Origin: Bacillota bacterium
GTDB taxonomy: Bacteria > Bacillota > Bacilli > Lactobacillales > Aerococcaceae
Assembly (NCBI GenBank): GCA_023442905.1
Contig: JAEZWY010000099.1
Span: 1 to 22,389, forward strand
Length of the DNA: 22,389 nucleotides
Direction: 5' to 3'
Part shown: in pieces, positions 22,243 through 22,389 of the stretch
Position numbering within the stretch: the stretch's first letter is position 1
How the letters are laid out: the number at the start of each line of letters is the position of its first letter
The notes under the pieces: model-generated
The model's database searches: none
What the model saw: the letters and a program-made list of their open reading frames with translations, nothing else
Told to the model about the DNA's origin: nothing
Program-made: the position numbers and the translations under genes

Positions 22243-22389
22243 CGTTTGTAGTCCTATAGTATGGTTTTTGTAATGGTTTTGACTAAATTTCACGCATACG
22301 CCTATGTTTTATATCGTTTAATTTAGTAATCTTTTTTTCCGGGGATATATTTTCCACAGACTATTCGAATATAACTTCTTTCACAATAC
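22243..22389. other. Unassigned right edge of window
   Basis: No gene can be supported here. A minus-strand frame enters from the right edge and stops at 22323-22325 after 21 codons (ending CGKYIPGKKDY), which could be the C-terminus of a neighbouring gene but is too short to identify. The rest is AT-rich with no recognised site. Confidence 0.2.

Noticed and set aside
22160..22250. Hairpins near the right edge as ends of an insertion sequence
   Set aside because: No transposase frame, no matching inverted repeat elsewhere and no target duplication are visible.
22323..22388. Minus-strand frame entering from the right edge, ending CGKYIPGKKDY
   Set aside because: Only 21 codons are visible and it cannot be distinguished from a chance open frame; kept only as a note on the edge region.
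1..22389. CRISPR arrays, tRNA genes, rRNA, prophage or defence genes
   Set aside because: No spaced direct repeats, cloverleaf sequences or matching protein motifs were found by eye on either strand.

Overview
The window is ordinary chromosomal DNA of a low-GC Gram-positive bacterium, most probably a member of the Lactobacillales. The evidence is a flavin-type enoyl-ACP reductase (fabK) in an acpP-fabK-fabD-fabG-fabF-accB-fabZ-accC-accD-accA operon, the Firmicute order gpsB-rnpB-ypsC, a relA-dtd pair, AGGAGG-type ribosome sites, some TTG/GTG starts and U-tracted intrinsic terminators. The exact genus cannot be fixed; Aerococcaceae or Carnobacteriaceae would fit, but this is a guess. No mobile element, CRISPR array, tRNA or rRNA is visible.

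Layout, left to right. (1) 2-1246 (+): 3' part of a cell-wall amidase with three SH3-like repeats, ending at a terminator shared with the convergent cluster. (2) 6342-1310 (-): a DUF3013-like gene, prmA, rsmE, relA and dtd, a translation/ribosome-modification and stringent-response cluster. (3) 6490-8690 (+): gpsB (septation), rnpB (RNase P RNA with its own promoter and terminator) and ypsC (THUMP rRNA methyltransferase). (4) 10215-8753 (-): an unrecognised 336-residue protein and an RNase HI-like protein. (5) 18834-10397 (-): the fatty-acid synthesis operon from acpP to accA, covering malonyl-CoA formation (accABCD), malonyl transfer (fabD) and the elongation cycle (fabF, fabG, fabZ, fabK). 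A good sigma-A promoter and a leader of about 120 nt precede it, and a terminator follows accA. The genes fabT and fabH, which in many relatives sit just before acpP, are absent here; a symmetric two-palindrome site overlaps the -35 box instead. (6) 19300-20309 (-): a doubtful small membrane ORF and a DUF2187-like protein with an N-terminal HTH-like segment, each followed by a terminator. (7) 22072-20360 (-): a nucleoside-hydrolase-fold protein lacking the usual catalytic histidines, and an AlkD-like DNA glycosylase. Two hairpins and an uncharacterised edge lie upstream.

I do not see a clearly new multi-gene system. The items most worth checking are the operator-like site at the fab promoter, the variant nucleoside hydrolase, the unknown 336-residue protein and the small ORF with its own terminator. 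Motif positions are read from the sequence. Family assignments come from memory of family hallmarks and no database was searched.
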